Below are positions 40,288 through 48,710 of a DNA stretch of 64,000 nucleotides, piece after piece. This DNA is from Myxococcales bacterium. GTDB taxonomy: Bacteria > Myxococcota_A > Polyangia > Polyangiales > Polyangiaceae. Position 1 is the stretch's first letter; the number at the start of each line of letters is the position of its first letter. The notes under the pieces are model-generated. The model saw only the letters and a list, made by a program, of their open reading frames with translations. It was not told the origin of the DNA and ran no database searches. Location: assembly GCA_025355005.1 (NCBI GenBank), contig JANXLV010000047.1, positions 1 through 64,000 on the forward strand. The letters are read 5' to 3'. A program made the position numbers and the translations under genes.

Positions 40288-41067
40288 CTACTTGTTCTTG
40301 AACTGCCCTGCTCTTCGCTCGATGAAGCTCTGAACACCTTCCCTCGCGTCGTCGCTCGCGAGGATGGGCGCGAGATCGGGAAGGAGCCTCCTCGCGGCCT
40401 CCGCTTCGCCTTCCACGAACGTCGCTCGTGCGGACGCGATGGTGGCCCTCACGCCCATCGGCGCCTGCGCGGCGACCACCTCTGCGAGCGCGATGGCTCG
40501 CTCCATCAGCTGGTCGGCGCCCACGACCTCTTGCACGAGGCCGATGCGGAGCGCCTCCTCTGCTCCGAACTCGTCGCCGGTGAGGAGCCAGCGCATCGCG
40601 TTGCCCCAGCCGGTCTCGCGGGCGAAGCGAATGGTCGCGCCGCCGACGGGGTAGATGCCTCGCTTGATCTCGATCTGCGCGAAGCGCACGTCGCGACCGC
40701 ACACGCGTATGTCGGTCGAGAGCAAGAGCTCGATGCCGATGGTGAAGCAGATGCCTCGTACCGCGCACACGACGGGCTTCTTGCGCGAGCCGTCCAGGTT
40801 CAGCGGGTCCACGCCGTCCTCCGGGATGGGAAATTTCCCCGCGTGGAAATTCTGCGAGAACTCTGCGAGATCCAGGCCGCCCGTGAAGTGCTCTCCGTGC
40901 GCGAAGAGGACCGCGCAGAAGGCGTCGTCGTCCTTCTCGTAAGCGCCGAGCGCGCGAGAGAGGTCCTTGTACATCGCAGTGTCGAACGCGTTTCGCTTCT
41001 TTGCGCGGTCGATGCCGATGAGGGTGACGTGACCGCGCTTCTCGCTCGTGATCTTTCCTTCGGACAT
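40288..41067 (-). CDS. enoyl-CoA hydratase/isomerase (crotonase family)
   Basis: A 259-residue crotonase-fold enzyme. The oxyanion-hole segments FAHGEHFTGGLDL (about 54-66) and AVRGICFTIGIELLLSTDIRV are recognisable. One of the two catalytic Glu positions of standard hydratases is not clear, as the second region reads IKRGIYPVGGATIRF. That suggests a non-hydratase member (isomerase or unknown). A genuine acyl-CoA substrate is inferred from the family. It ends near a secreted lipoprotein gene with which it has no obvious link. Confidence 0.8.
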   Translation of the reverse strand: MSEGKITSEKRGHVTLIGIDRAKKRNAFDTAMYKDLSRALGAYEKDDDAFCAVLFAHGEHFTGGLDLAEFSQNFHAGKFPIPEDGVDPLNLDGSRKKPVVCAVRGICFTIGIELLLSTDIRVCGRDVRFAQIEIKRGIYPVGGATIRFARETGWGNAMRWLLTGDEFGAEEALRIGLVQEVVGADQLMERAIALAEVVAAQAPMGVRATIASARATFVEGEAEAARRLLPDLAPILASDDAREGVQSFIERRAGQFKNK

Positions 41068-41077
41068 GCCAAAGGTT

Positions 41078-41977
41078 CTATCGCACGTCGTACTGAAGCT
41101 CCATGGGGCGCGCGTCGCGCGTCACCTTCAGCACGATGTGTGGCGCCAGGCGGAGCTTCGCGTAGGCCTCCAGGCCTGCCTCGGGGCTGTTGAGATCGAT
41201 CCCGTTGATCGCGTCGAGGCGGTCACCCTCCTTGAGGCCCACCAGCCCGAGCACGGAGCCTTGCCTCAGGTGCGTGAGCTTCATCCCGCCGGCCTTGCCG
41301 CCGTCCGGGCCGATGCGCACATCGCCCATGAGCTCCGCGGTGCTCGTGAGGATGCGCTCGAAGGTCGCGCGATCGATGTCGTAAGACGTCGGCGACGTGG
41401 CGCGAATGCCGCGCGCGATCTCTGGATCCACTGGCTTCGCGGCTCCCTTCGTCGCGGGCTGCGCTGACACGCGCGGCTGTGGTGCGACGGCGTCGAGCGG
41501 CGTCGCGAGGTCCACGCGGCACACCTGCCCCGCCGCGTCCGCGAGCCACACCGTCTCGCGCCCCACGAACGCGACCTCACGCCCGCCGAAGCGCGCGCCC
41601 CTGCGTGCAAGCAGATGCTCTTCCTTCGTCTGCAGCGACGCGAACGACCAGTCGTCGTCGCTCGACTGCACGATCGCGTGCACCGTGATCGCGCCGCACG
41701 CGGCGGGCGGCCCCGACGGAGATACTGCCGTTGGCGCGAGCGCCGGCCGCGCGCTGTCGAACGGATTGCGCTCGATGATCGGCGCGGCGGACTTCGGGGG
41801 CGGAGGCGCTGGCGCAGTTGCTGGTGACGCCGGAACGATCTGCGCGGTGACCTGCTCCAGCAGCGCGGCGAGCCCGTGCGCCGCGAATCCCACCGACGAG
41901 GCCACCGACACGATCACGGGAATGACGAGTGCGCGCATGTCCTCTCGTGTTGCTAGCCGCGTGCCAGGGACTTTCAT
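41078..41977 (-). CDS. GspC-like type II secretion protein
   Basis: A 299-residue protein (or 286 from the ATG at 41938). One N-terminal membrane helix (ALVIPVIVSVASSVGFAAHGLAAL) is followed by a Pro-rich linker, an IIERNPFD motif and a C-terminal PDZ-like domain (LGLVGLKEGDRLDAINGIDLNSPEAGLEAY). That is the layout of GspC, the inner-membrane ring protein contacting the secretin. No other secretion gene is in the window, so it could work with a cluster elsewhere or as a stand-alone PDZ protein. Confidence 0.7.
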   Translation of the reverse strand: MKVPGTRLATREDMRALVIPVIVSVASSVGFAAHGLAALLEQVTAQIVPASPATAPAPPPPKSAAPIIERNPFDSARPALAPTAVSPSGPPAACGAITVHAIVQSSDDDWSFASLQTKEEHLLARRGARFGGREVAFVGRETVWLADAAGQVCRVDLATPLDAVAPQPRVSAQPATKGAAKPVDPEIARGIRATSPTSYDIDRATFERILTSTAELMGDVRIGPDGGKAGGMKLTHLRQGSVLGLVGLKEGDRLDAINGIDLNSPEAGLEAYAKLRLAPHIVLKVTRDARPMELQYDVR

Positions 41978-42085
41978 GCTTGAATTTGCAGGCGATCCGC
42001 GATCGCGTCTTCGCGCGCACGACAGGATGGCCGGCGCTCGTGAGCAAGACGCCGCGAATCGTGACAGAGTGTCAGTGAGAAACTC

Positions 42086-42340
42086 ATGAGTGACGCACCG
42101 CCCCGCGACCCGCTGCACGGCGTCACCCTCGAGAAGATCGTCACGCGACTGCACGACATGTACGGATGGGAGGAGCTCGCGAAGGCCGTGCCCATTCGCT
42201 GCTTCCAGTTCGACCCGAGCATCAAGTCGAGCCTCACGTTCTTGCGGCGCATGCCGTGGGCGCGCACGCAGGTCGAGGCGCTCTACGTCCGCGCGTGGAT
42301 CCCGCACGCCAAAGAGCGCGGTATCGACCCCAACAGCTGA
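42086..42340 (+). CDS. VF530-family DNA-binding protein
   Basis: An 84-residue protein matching the VF530/DUF2132 family: DPLHGVTLEKIVTRLHDMYGWEELAK, then IRCFQFDPSIKSSLTFLRRMPWARTQVEALY. The conserved SSLxFLR and PWAR blocks are complete. The Vibrio member was shown to bind DNA; the cellular role is unknown. Full length for the family. Confidence 0.85.
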   Translation: MSDAPPRDPLHGVTLEKIVTRLHDMYGWEELAKAVPIRCFQFDPSIKSSLTFLRRMPWARTQVEALYVRAWIPHAKERGIDPNS

Positions 42341-42360
42341 GCTGATGGTATCGTGCGGCC

Positions 42361-43233
42361 ATGGCTCTCCCCCGCCCCACCTCCGCCGTTGCTCGTACCT
42401 CCACGATTCTCGTCGCGAGCGCTGCGCTCTTGCTCTTTGGGTGCCCGAAGAAGAGCGGTGACGCTGGCGACGCGAGCGCGGAGGCTGCCGTCGCCGTCGT
42501 GGACGCCGGCCCCGAGGCCACGAACGCCGCTCAGATCACGCACTACCCGGACGAGCGCGCGATCGACCACGAGTCCGCGACCGTGAAGACGGCGAAGACG
42601 AACGCGCAGAAGGCCGTGCCCAAGGGCGACCTCGTCGCGACCCTGAAGGCAGGCGACAGCGTCACGCAGGTGAGCGAGCACAACGGCTACTTCCTGGTCC
42701 TCTTTCCCGACCCGGCCGATGCCACGAAGAAGATCGAGGGATGGGTCTCGAAGTTCGCGTTCATGGACCCGCCGGTCGCGCACAAGGCGAAGATCCCGAC
42801 ATGCGGAGATGGCCTCCACCTGGTGAGCGACAAAGTGAGCCCGCTCAACCTGCGCTGCTCCAAGATCTGCGTGGACGATTCGGATTGCCCCAGCGGCAAG
42901 TGCGAGGCCGCGATCACGATCGACGAGAAGGGCACCCCCAGGAGCACGAACGGCACGCCGGAGGTGATGCCCGTGTGCAGCGTCCCCGTCGTAGTGAGGG
43001 AAGCGGGCGCCGCGAAGCCTGCGGCGGTGAGCGTCCCGAAGTGCGCCTCCGACGAGACCCTCTACGCGCAGAGCGAGCACGCCCCGATCTTCTGCTCCAA
43101 AGGAGGCAGCTGCTCGAAGGATGCAGACTGCAAGGGCAAGGGCCCCTGCGTCGACGTCATGATCATGCAGGACGATGGGAATCCCGCGCGCACGATGCAC
43201 GGGTCACCCATGGGCGACAAGATCTGCAAGTGA
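42361..43233 (+). CDS. lipoprotein with SH3-like domain and Cys-rich tail
   Basis: A 290-residue lipoprotein (TSTILVASAALLLFGC, Cys at 28). Residues about 55-135 look like a bacterial SH3 domain (DLVATLKAGDSVTQVSEHNGYFLV, then IEGWVSKFAF). The C-terminal half has many paired Cys (CSKICVDDSDCPSGKC; CSKGGSCSKDADC), probably disulfide-linked. Likely at the outer membrane; function unknown. Confidence 0.7.
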   Translation: MALPRPTSAVARTSTILVASAALLLFGCPKKSGDAGDASAEAAVAVVDAGPEATNAAQITHYPDERAIDHESATVKTAKTNAQKAVPKGDLVATLKAGDSVTQVSEHNGYFLVLFPDPADATKKIEGWVSKFAFMDPPVAHKAKIPTCGDGLHLVSDKVSPLNLRCSKICVDDSDCPSGKCEAAITIDEKGTPRSTNGTPEVMPVCSVPVVVREAGAAKPAAVSVPKCASDETLYAQSEHAPIFCSKGGSCSKDADCKGKGPCVDVMIMQDDGNPARTMHGSPMGDKICK

Positions 43234-43239
43234 CGCCCG

Positions 43240-43272
43240 TCACTGCATGGTCACTGCATGATCACTGCATGA
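43240..43272. repeat. 11-bp repeat, three copies, spanning the acnB stop
   Basis: TCACTGCATG recurs at 43240, 43251 and 43262, spaced 11 bp. On the minus strand each copy reads CATGCAGTGA, so the stop TGA of acnB is repeated in all three frames. Confidence 0.88.
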
Positions 43273-45838
43273 TCGGCAGGTGCACGGCCTTGTCGGCCGC
43301 GTCGACGTACTCGGGCATCTTGTCGAACTCGAGGTACTTGTAGACCTCCTTCGACTCGGCCTCGAGGTTCTGCGCGTAGGCCATGTACTCGTCGCGCGTG
43401 GGCAGACGCCCGAGCATCGACGCGACCGCCGCGACCTCCGCGGAGGACAGGAACACGTTCGCGTCCTTGCCCAGTCGGTTCGGGAAGTTTCGCGTGGAGG
43501 TCGACACCACCGTCGCGCCTGGCCTCACCTGCGCCTGGTTACCCATGCACAGCGAACATCCGGGCATCTCCGTACGCGCGCCCGCGCCCGCGAACTTGGA
43601 GTAGACGCCCTCTTCCACGAGCTGCGCCTGGTCCATGCGCGTGGGCGGCGCCATCCAGAGCCGCGTTGGCACCTCCTTCGCGAACTTCGCGAGCAGGCTT
43701 CCGGCGGCACGGAAATGGCCGATGTTCGTCATGCAGGAGCCGATGAACACCTCGTCGACCTTCGTGCCCGCGACCTCCGACAGCTTCTTGATGTCGTCGG
43801 GATCGTTCGGGCACGCGAGCAGCGGGTCCGTGATCTCGTCGAGCTTGATCTCGATGACCTTTGCGTACTCCGCGTCTGCATCGGGCTCGAGCAGCACGGG
43901 GTTCGCGAGCCACTCCTCCATCTTCTTCGCGCGACGCTCGATGGCCTTCGCGTCGTGGTAGCCCGCCGTGATCATCGAACGCAGCAGCACCACGTTGGAG
44001 CGCAGGTACTCCGCGACGGACTCCTTCGAGAGACGAATGGTGCAGCCCGCTGCGCTTCGCTCCGCCGTTGCGTCGCTGAGCTCGAACGCCTGCTCCACCG
44101 TGAGGTTCGGGAGCCCTTCGATCTCGATGATGCGACCGTTGAAGACGTTCTTCTTGCCCTTCTTCGCGACCGTGAGATCGCCCGACTGCAGCGCGGCCCA
44201 CGGGATGGCGTTCACGAGATCGCGCAGCGTGATGCCCTGCTGCATCTTCCCCGAGAAGCGCACGAGGACCGACTCCGGCATGTCCAGCGGCATGATGCCA
44301 AGCGCCGCCGCGAACGCGACGAGCCCCGAGCCCGCAGGGAACGAGATGCCGAGCGGAAAGCGCGTGTGGGAGTCGCCGCCGGTGCCGACCTGGTCGGGCA
44401 GCAGCATGCGGTTCAGCCACGAGTGGATGATGCCGTCACCCGCGCGCAGCGAGATTCCGCCGCGCGTGGCGATGAAGTCGGGCAGCGTCTTCTGCGTCTC
44501 GATGTCGACCTTCTTCGGATATGCGGCCGTGTGACAGAATGACTGCATGACCAGATCGGCCGAGAATTTCAGGCACGCGAGCTCCTTCAGCTCGTCGCGG
44601 GTCATGGGTCCCGTCGTGTCCTGCGAGCCGACGGTGGCCGTCACGGGCTCACAGTAGGTGCCGGGGCGCACGCCCTTGACGCCGCACGCGCGGCCAACGA
44701 CCTTCTGTGCGAGCGTGAAGCCCTTGCCGGTGTCGGGCGGCTGCACCGGCTCGCGGAACGCGTCGGACTTCGGCAGGCCGAGCTCCTGACGCGCGCGCGT
44801 GGTGACGCTGCGACCGATGATGAGCGGGATGCGGCCGCCGGCTTGCACCTCGTCGAGCAGCACCTGGGTCTTCAGCTCGAAAGTAGAGACCGTGTCGTCC
44901 TTGTCGTTCGTGATCTTCCCCTCGTATGGGAAGACGTTGATCACGTCGCCCATGGTGAGCTTGTTCACGTCGCACTCGATCGGGAGCGCTCCGGAGTCCT
45001 CCATGGTGTTGAAGAAGATCGGCGCGATCTTGCTGCCCAGGACGAGGCCGCCAGAGCGCTTGTTCGGCACGTGTGGGATGTCGTCGCCCATGAACCAGAG
45101 GACCGAGTTCGTGGCGGACTTGCGCGACGAGCCCGTGCCGACCACGTCTCCCACGTAGGCAAGCGGATTGCCCTTCAGCTTCAGCTGCGCCATCTGGCCG
45201 CGCGCGTTGGTGATGCCGTCGCGCGGGTTCTTGAGCATCGCGTTCGCGTGAAGCGGGATGTCCGGGCGCGACCATGCATCCGTCGCGGGCGAGAGATCGT
45301 CCGTGTTGGTCTCCCCGGTGACCTTGAACACCGTGACGGTGATCTTCTCCTTCACCTTCGGGCGGCTCGTGAACCACTCCGCGTTCGCCCACGACTGCAG
45401 CACGGCCTTCGCGTTCTCGTTGCCGGACTTCGCCTTCTTCGCGATGTCGCCGAACGCACCGAACACCAGCAGCGTGCGCGACAGCTCTTTTGCAGCCTGC
45501 GCGCCGAGGTCCTTGTCGTCGAGGAGCGCGACCAGCGGATCCACGTTGAAGCCACCGAGCATGGTGCCCAGGAGCTCCGTGGCCGCAATCTTCGAGATGA
45601 GGGGCGAGGTCTTCTTACCGGTCGCGACGTCGGCAAGGAACGCGGCCTTCACAAGGGCCGCCTCGTCCACGCCTGCCGGGATGCGGTTCGAAAGGAGGTC
45701 CAGGAGGAACGCGTCTTCGCCAGCGGGCGGAGCCTGGAGCAACCCAACGAGGGCAGTCACTTGCGACGCGGAGAGCGGGAACGGGACGATGCCCTCGGCT
45801 GCGCGCTTGGCGACGTGCTCACGGTATTCCTTCAACAT
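43262..45838 (-). CDS. acnB: aconitate hydratase B
   Basis: An 858-residue AcnB, close to the 865 residues of the E. coli enzyme. It starts [22 protein letters not shown], as AcnB does, with the N-terminal HEAT-like domain, and has the [4Fe-4S] ligand pair in GCSLCMGN near residue 766 and other conserved blocks ([18 protein letters not shown]-type region). It interconverts citrate and isocitrate in the TCA cycle. The ATG at 45838 follows AGGAGAAG; a longer frame upstream has no support. A LysR-type box lies 77 bp upstream. Confidence 0.95.
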   Translation of the reverse strand: MLKEYREHVAKRAAEGIVPFPLSASQVTALVGLLQAPPAGEDAFLLDLLSNRIPAGVDEAALVKAAFLADVATGKKTSPLISKIAATELLGTMLGGFNVDPLVALLDDKDLGAQAAKELSRTLLVFGAFGDIAKKAKSGNENAKAVLQSWANAEWFTSRPKVKEKITVTVFKVTGETNTDDLSPATDAWSRPDIPLHANAMLKNPRDGITNARGQMAQLKLKGNPLAYVGDVVGTGSSRKSATNSVLWFMGDDIPHVPNKRSGGLVLGSKIAPIFFNTMEDSGALPIECDVNKLTMGDVINVFPYEGKITNDKDDTVSTFELKTQVLLDEVQAGGRIPLIIGRSVTTRARQELGLPKSDAFREPVQPPDTGKGFTLAQKVVGRACGVKGVRPGTYCEPVTATVGSQDTTGPMTRDELKELACLKFSADLVMQSFCHTAAYPKKVDIETQKTLPDFIATRGGISLRAGDGIIHSWLNRMLLPDQVGTGGDSHTRFPLGISFPAGSGLVAFAAALGIMPLDMPESVLVRFSGKMQQGITLRDLVNAIPWAALQSGDLTVAKKGKKNVFNGRIIEIEGLPNLTVEQAFELSDATAERSAAGCTIRLSKESVAEYLRSNVVLLRSMITAGYHDAKAIERRAKKMEEWLANPVLLEPDADAEYAKVIEIKLDEITDPLLACPNDPDDIKKLSEVAGTKVDEVFIGSCMTNIGHFRAAGSLLAKFAKEVPTRLWMAPPTRMDQAQLVEEGVYSKFAGAGARTEMPGCSLCMGNQAQVRPGATVVSTSTRNFPNRLGKDANVFLSSAEVAAVASMLGRLPTRDEYMAYAQNLEAESKEVYKYLEFDKMPEYVDAADKAVHLPIMQ

Positions 45839-46059
45839 CGTTCTTCTCCTGCTTTCCAATGCTCAACCTAGCGCACGCGAGTCATGCACGAACATGGATA
45901 ATCCTGATGCTATCCATGCACGCACAGCATGGGTCCGCCCAGGGTGCACGACGCCGCTCTCGGGCTGCGGGAACGAAGGTTCGAGAAGCCGCGCACGACG
46001 CAGGCCACCACAGCGGGGTCGTGCCGATGTTGCCGAGGCCGACGTGGCGACGTTGTAGG
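45839..46059. promoter_or_regulatory. acnB / lipoprotein divergent region with LysR-type box
   Basis: The 220-bp divergent region contains CATGC-ACGCACA-GCATG at 45915-45931, a T-N11-A inverted repeat, plus the inverted pair CATGGATA/TATCCATG (45893-45918). The same CATGC-N7-GCATG motif is found immediately before the LysR gene at 47191. Probable operator for that regulator. Confidence 0.55.
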
Positions 46060-47055
46060 ATGCACCGCATGCGCCTCGCCGCCTTCGCGACCGTCATCTC
46101 CTGCATCCCGATCCTCGTCGCGTGCAACAGCGTGAAGGGCAGCTGCGATCGACGCGCCGACAACCACACGTGCGAGGAGACGCTGGCCTCCACCATCAAG
46201 GACAGCGCGGAGAGCCACTGTCCGGAGGATCCCATCAGCCACGTGAAGGGGACGTGGGCCGCGGGGGCATGCGATCACACGAACGCGATCGCGGCCTGCC
46301 AGGACAACCTGTCGCGGACCTGGTACTACCCCGGCGGAAGCGTGCAGAAGCCCTCGCACGTGGCGAAGTGGTGCTCGAGCATCAGCGGCAAGCTCCTCGA
46401 CGCGAACGGCAAGGTACTGAAAGACGTCGCGCCCGAGGAGGCCGGCCCAGAGTCCGACGACAAGCTCATCGCGCTCGTGAAGTCGATGGGCGTGCCTCTC
46501 GAGTCGAGGATCGCCACGCTGGAAAAGCTCACCTTGCCCGCCGCGCCGCACGGCCCCGTTCACGCTGGCGCCGGAAAGCACATCACCGCGCACGCGGCTG
46601 TCATCGACGACGGCGACCTCACCTACCTCACGGACCTGGACTCGTACAAGATGCAGTTCCCGATGCCGGACGGCGCGCAGCTACGCGTGTGCGGCACCGC
46701 GGTTCGCAAGAACAAGATGGCGGAGCGCGATCCGAAGAAGCAGAAGGAGATACTCACGTGGTGCTCCACGCTCGAGTACCTGCTGGTCGTGCGCTCGCCG
46801 CATCTGGACAGTCCGAAGAGCTACAACGGCAGCAACTTCGTGGCCGGCACCGTGCGTGGTGACGTGTTGGTGTTCGAGCTGCCCAGCGGCAAGCCGCTAG
46901 GCGGCTTCGCCTTCCACGCGGAGAGCAGCAAGAAGGCCCAGTCGGACGCGCTCGACAGCGACTTCGCGACGAACTACCAGCAGGCGATCATGGACGGCCT
47001 GGCAAAGTCGGACCACGGCTCGTCGGTACAGATCACGATCACGCCGAAGCAGTGA
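46060..47055 (+). CDS. lipoprotein of unknown function
   Basis: A 331-residue lipoprotein with signal (MRLAAFATVISCIPILVAC). Six or more Cys in the first 120 residues (CDRRADNHTC, CPEDP, CDHTNAIAACQ) suggest disulfides; the second half has a mixed alpha/beta look (LRVCGTAVRKNKMAERDPKKQKEILTWC, then VAGTVRGDVLVFELPSG). No family is recognised. Starts at ATG 46060 or 46069. Its TGA directly precedes a GACTTC repeat array. Confidence 0.6.
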   Translation: MHRMRLAAFATVISCIPILVACNSVKGSCDRRADNHTCEETLASTIKDSAESHCPEDPISHVKGTWAAGACDHTNAIAACQDNLSRTWYYPGGSVQKPSHVAKWCSSISGKLLDANGKVLKDVAPEEAGPESDDKLIALVKSMGVPLESRIATLEKLTLPAAPHGPVHAGAGKHITAHAAVIDDGDLTYLTDLDSYKMQFPMPDGAQLRVCGTAVRKNKMAERDPKKQKEILTWCSTLEYLLVVRSPHLDSPKSYNGSNFVAGTVRGDVLVFELPSGKPLGGFAFHAESSKKAQSDALDSDFATNYQQAIMDGLAKSDHGSSVQITITPKQ

Positions 47056-47139
47056 CGACGACTTCGACTTCGACCTCGACGACGACTTCGACTTCGACTT
47101 CGACGACGACTTCGACTTCGACCTCGACCTCGACTTCGG
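47056..47139. repeat. GACTTC/GACCTC/GACGAC hexamer array
   Basis: About 84 bp of mixed hexamer repeats starting immediately after the lipoprotein stop codon and ending about 50 bp before the LysR gene. Similar units occur at 21041-21076, 39600-39616 and 62399-62430. Confidence 0.88.
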
Positions 47140-47172
47140 CCATGCGCGAATGGTGGGTGTTTTTGCTTCTTC

Positions 47173-47189
47173 CATGCGTATGCTGCATG
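47173..47189. promoter_or_regulatory. LysR-type T-N11-A box at the lysR start
   Basis: CATGC-GTATGCT-GCATG, a 17-bp inverted repeat of T-N11-A form, ends 1 bp before the lysR ATG. It is the same motif as at 45915-45931, consistent with autoregulation. Confidence 0.6.
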
Positions 47190-47190
47190 G

Positions 47191-48057
47191 ATGGATCTGG
47201 TCCTCTTGCAGTCCCTCCTTGCGCTGGCTGATCATCGCGCGGTGACCTCGGCGGCGCGGGCGCTCTACGTGACGCAGCCGGCGCTCTCGCGACGGCTTCA
47301 GCAGCTCGAGGAGGAGCTCGGAAAGAAGCTGTTTGTCCGCAGTCGCACCGGCGTGCAGCTGACGGAGGCTGGGCGTATCGCCACGGACGAGGCGCGCGCC
47401 ATCGTGGAGCGCTACGGCCGTATCAAGGAGCTCATTCGCGCGCAGGAGAGCCTGGAGACGGGCATCGTGCGCCTCGGTGGGGGCGCCACCGCCGTGTCCT
47501 TCCTCGTCCCGAAGGCCATCGCGGCCTTCCAGAAGCAGCATCCCGGCGTGCGCTTCGAGGTGCTGGAGCAAGGCAGCCGCGAGGTGGAGGCCGACGTGCT
47601 GGCGGAGCGCATCGACCTGGGCTTGGTGACGTTGCCGCTCCACTCTCGCGAGTTCGTCGTGCGGCAGCTCGCGCAGGACAAGATCGTCCTGGTCGCTTCC
47701 CCGTCGCATCCGCTCGCAAAGAAGAAGCGCGTGGAGGTGAGCGACCTCGCCGGTCAGGGGCTGGTCGGATTCCAGGCGGGGAGCGCGATCCGTCAGCTCA
47801 TCGACGCGAAGCTTCGCGACGCGGGCGTGTCGATGAACGTGCAGATGGAGCTGCGGTCCATCGCGGCGATCCTGGGCATGGTCGCGAGTACGCAGAACCT
47901 GGCCTTCGTGAGCCGCCTCGGCGTGTCCGCGCGCGACGCCGACATCCGGGTGATCGACGTCCGCGGCCTCACGATCCAGCGACGTCTTGGCGTGGTGAGC
48001 AAGCTCGGAAGGCCGCTCTCCGCCGCAGCGCGCGCGTTCTCGCCATTCCTCGGGTGA
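47191..48057 (+). CDS. LysR-family transcriptional regulator
   Basis: A 288-residue LTTR. The N-terminal winged helix (LLALADHRAVTSAARALYVTQPALSRRLQQLEEELGKKLFVR) is classical, followed by a LysR substrate-binding domain (about 90-285). The matching T-N11-A boxes at its own start and upstream of acnB suggest it controls aconitase and itself. The effector is not known. It is followed by the HD-domain gene 20 bp later, probably on one transcript. Confidence 0.93.
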   Translation: MDLVLLQSLLALADHRAVTSAARALYVTQPALSRRLQQLEEELGKKLFVRSRTGVQLTEAGRIATDEARAIVERYGRIKELIRAQESLETGIVRLGGGATAVSFLVPKAIAAFQKQHPGVRFEVLEQGSREVEADVLAERIDLGLVTLPLHSREFVVRQLAQDKIVLVASPSHPLAKKKRVEVSDLAGQGLVGFQAGSAIRQLIDAKLRDAGVSMNVQMELRSIAAILGMVASTQNLAFVSRLGVSARDADIRVIDVRGLTIQRRLGVVSKLGRPLSAAARAFSPFLG

Positions 48058-48077
48058 GCGCGGTATCCTCCTCCGCC

Positions 48078-48677
48078 ATGAGCGAAGAGCACCCGAACGC
48101 GCAGCGCGCCACCTTCACCAGCATGGCCGACTCCACGCAGGAGGACTGGATGCTGATCGGCGCGCAGTTCGCGGAGTTCGCACAGCGGCTCCCGGATCGC
48201 GTGCTCGCGCACCTTCGCTTGCTCGACGGCGACTACGGCGGCTTCCCCGTCGATCGCCTGACGCACTGCCTGCTCACCGCGACGCTCGCGCACAAGGACA
48301 AGAAGGACGAAGAGTACGTGGTCTGCTCGCTGCTCCATGACATCGGCGACTCGCTCGGCACCTACAATCATCCGGACGTGGCAGGCGCGATCCTGAAGCC
48401 GTTCGTCTCCGAAGAGAACCTCTTCATGGTGGAGAAGCACGGCATCTTCCAGGGCTACTACTTCTTCCACCACATCAACATGAACCGGAACATGCGCGAC
48501 GCATTCAAGGACCATCCGAGCTATGCGCGGGTGGAGGAGTTCTGCGCGCTGTACGACGGCCCAGCATTCGACCCGAAGAAGGAGACGTTCCCGCTCTCGT
48601 TCTTCGAACCCATGGTGCGCCGCGTGCTCGCGCAGCCGAAGAACTCCATCTACAAGGCCGCACTCCAAGGCAAGTAG
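48078..48677 (+). CDS. HD-domain enzyme, possibly mixed-valent di-iron oxygenase type
   Basis: A 199-residue HD-domain protein. His ligands are seen in THCLLTA, the HD pair in SLLHDIGDSLGTYNH, and later His in VEKHGIFQGYYFFHHI; the ending YDGPAFDPKKETFPLSFFEPMV resembles the PhnZ/MIOX-like branch that oxidises C-C or C-P bonds using two irons. Nucleotide phosphohydrolase activity is the alternative. Substrate unknown. It may be a LysR target, 20 bp downstream of the regulator. Confidence 0.65.
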   Translation: MSEEHPNAQRATFTSMADSTQEDWMLIGAQFAEFAQRLPDRVLAHLRLLDGDYGGFPVDRLTHCLLTATLAHKDKKDEEYVVCSLLHDIGDSLGTYNHPDVAGAILKPFVSEENLFMVEKHGIFQGYYFFHHINMNRNMRDAFKDHPSYARVEEFCALYDGPAFDPKKETFPLSFFEPMVRRVLAQPKNSIYKAALQGK

Positions 48678-48686
48678 GGGCGGCCG

Positions 48687-48710
48687 GTGCTCATTTGACA
48701 GTGCTCATTT
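48687..48710. repeat. 14-bp-spaced duplication around a stop codon
   Basis: GTGCTCATTT occurs at 48687-48696 and 48701-48710, spaced 14 bp. On the minus strand both copies contain the TGA that ends the gene at 48705; the second TGA is out of frame. Confidence 0.75.
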
